A stretch of DNA of 11,329 nt from an uncultured Holophagaceae bacterium. GTDB taxonomy: Bacteria > Acidobacteriota > Holophagae > Holophagales > Holophagaceae. The notes under the pieces are model-generated. The model had not been told where the DNA came from, made no database searches, and saw only the letters and a program-made list of their open reading frames with translations. Both the position numbers and the translations under genes were made by a program. Each line of letters starts with the position of its first letter. Position 1 is the stretch's first letter. Positions 10,778-11,329 of this stretch are shown here, one piece after another. The stretch lies in the NCBI GenBank assembly GCA_903890595.1, contig CAITBU010000329.1, forward strand, positions 1-11,329, in the 5' to 3' direction.

Positions 10778-11293
10778 GTTGCGGCGTGGGTGGGGGTGGG
10801 CCGGGCCCCCCTCTGGATGACCTGCCTCGGCTGCTGGGGTGACTTGGGGCCTCGATCCCTATTCAAATTCTATGTTTCTTCTTATACAACTTCAGGCTGA
10901 TGCTGGGTTTCAGAATAAGAACTTTGGGTAGGTCAATAAAATTTCAGAACAGGCTGGTAAAAAAACAACATTAATCATGGCCTGTGGCGCAGCTGATCAA
11001 ATCAATAGGATCGAACCAAATATATAAAAAAGAATAAGTTAAGTATGAATATCGAACATATTGATTATTGCATTTGCGTCTCATTAAGTGCGTTTTTGGG
11101 TTTCAATGGGTGTTTTCCCCCATGCCAATGGGGAGGACTACCAATACTTTGCGACGCAATCTCAACCAAACTCGAACCTGCACTGAGTTCTATCCGCTCC
11201 TGGGTGCCATGCGGAATCCCGGCCCAACCGGACCCCATGTGGACACCAGATCGTCTACCCCATTCCACCCACCTCCCATCTCGGAGAAACCTC
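10778..11293. other. Intergenic region with an AT-rich island and possible 5' leader
   Basis: No convincing gene. It opens with a G-rich run (GGG tracts at 10788-10790, 10792-10796, 10798-10800, 10803-10805). From 10861 to 11100 I count 81 G+C in 240 bases, about 34%, against the obviously GC-rich coding flanks. Then GC rises again towards the gene at 11294. A hairpin CCCCAT/ATGGGG (11118-11123 and 11128-11133) sits inside a longer-range complementarity TTGCGTC (11074-11080) with GACGCAA (11153-11159). A weak promoter candidate is TTGATT (11061-11066) with TTAAGT (11084-11089), 17 nt apart. Short direct repeats TTTCAGAA (10908, 10942) and CAGGCTG (10893, 10950) are also present. The island probably holds the promoter of the next gene or is a transferred remnant. 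Confidence 0.6.
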
Positions 11294-11329
11294 ATGAACC
11301 ACAAGTTCAACCGCAACCTGGCGCTCGTG
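11294..11329 (+). CDS. Start of an unidentified gene, 3' end outside window
   Basis: Twelve codons are present, MNHKFNRNLALV, open to the window edge. GGAGA (11283-11287) lies six nt upstream of the ATG, a good ribosome binding site. The basic start followed by LALV looks like the beginning of a signal peptide, so an exported protein is possible. The product cannot be named from this much sequence. Confidence 0.6.
   Translation, partial: MNHKFNRNLALV

Noticed and set aside
10981..11020. tRNA-like fragment (CCTGTGGCGCAGCTGAT and GGATCGAACC)
   Set aside because: The pieces resemble D-arm and T-arm consensus, but no acceptor, anticodon or T stem can be paired and the spacing is far too short for a tRNA.
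11065..11316. Minus-strand open frame of 83 codons in the right intergenic region
   Set aside because: No recognisable domain, no good ribosome binding site, and its start would lie inside the gene beginning at 11294.

Overview
This window comes from a high-GC bacterium and runs from a core transcription locus into an accessory region of exported proteins. The RNA polymerase sequences look acidobacterial, and the mix of a SCO/cytochrome c pair with Ig-kelch lipoproteins suggests a Holophagae relative such as Geothrix or Holophaga. That placement is inference from recognition only; no search was run.

Left part (1-5840): the 3' end of rpoB, then rpoC, closed by a strong intrinsic terminator with a UUCG loop. 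Between them, where these genes are normally adjacent, lies a small GxxExxY-family gene (PD-(D/E)XK nuclease fold). It is flanked by imperfect inverted repeats built from CACGGAG-type units. Removing the stretch between the repeat ends would leave about 32 nt between rpoB and rpoC. This is best read as a small mobile or selfish cassette inserted into the tight rpoB-rpoC junction, in the same orientation as the operon. It is the most notable feature of the window.

Middle part (5841-10777): three co-oriented genes that probably form an operon. The first encodes an exported SCO1/SenC thioredoxin-fold protein. The second, overlapping it by ATGA, encodes a fusion of a mono-heme cytochrome c domain with a type 1 periplasmic ligand-binding domain. 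The third, 33 nt downstream, encodes a probable lipoprotein with one putative-Ig domain, four Ig-like domains of exactly 87 residues, and a seven-bladed kelch-type propeller. A GC-rich hairpin follows. Together they suggest an extracytoplasmic redox and ligand- or surface-binding module, with no assigned substrate.

Right part (10778-11329): about 515 nt without a convincing gene, including a 240-nt island of about 34% GC, very unlike its surroundings. It leads into the first 12 codons of a new gene with a good ribosome binding site.
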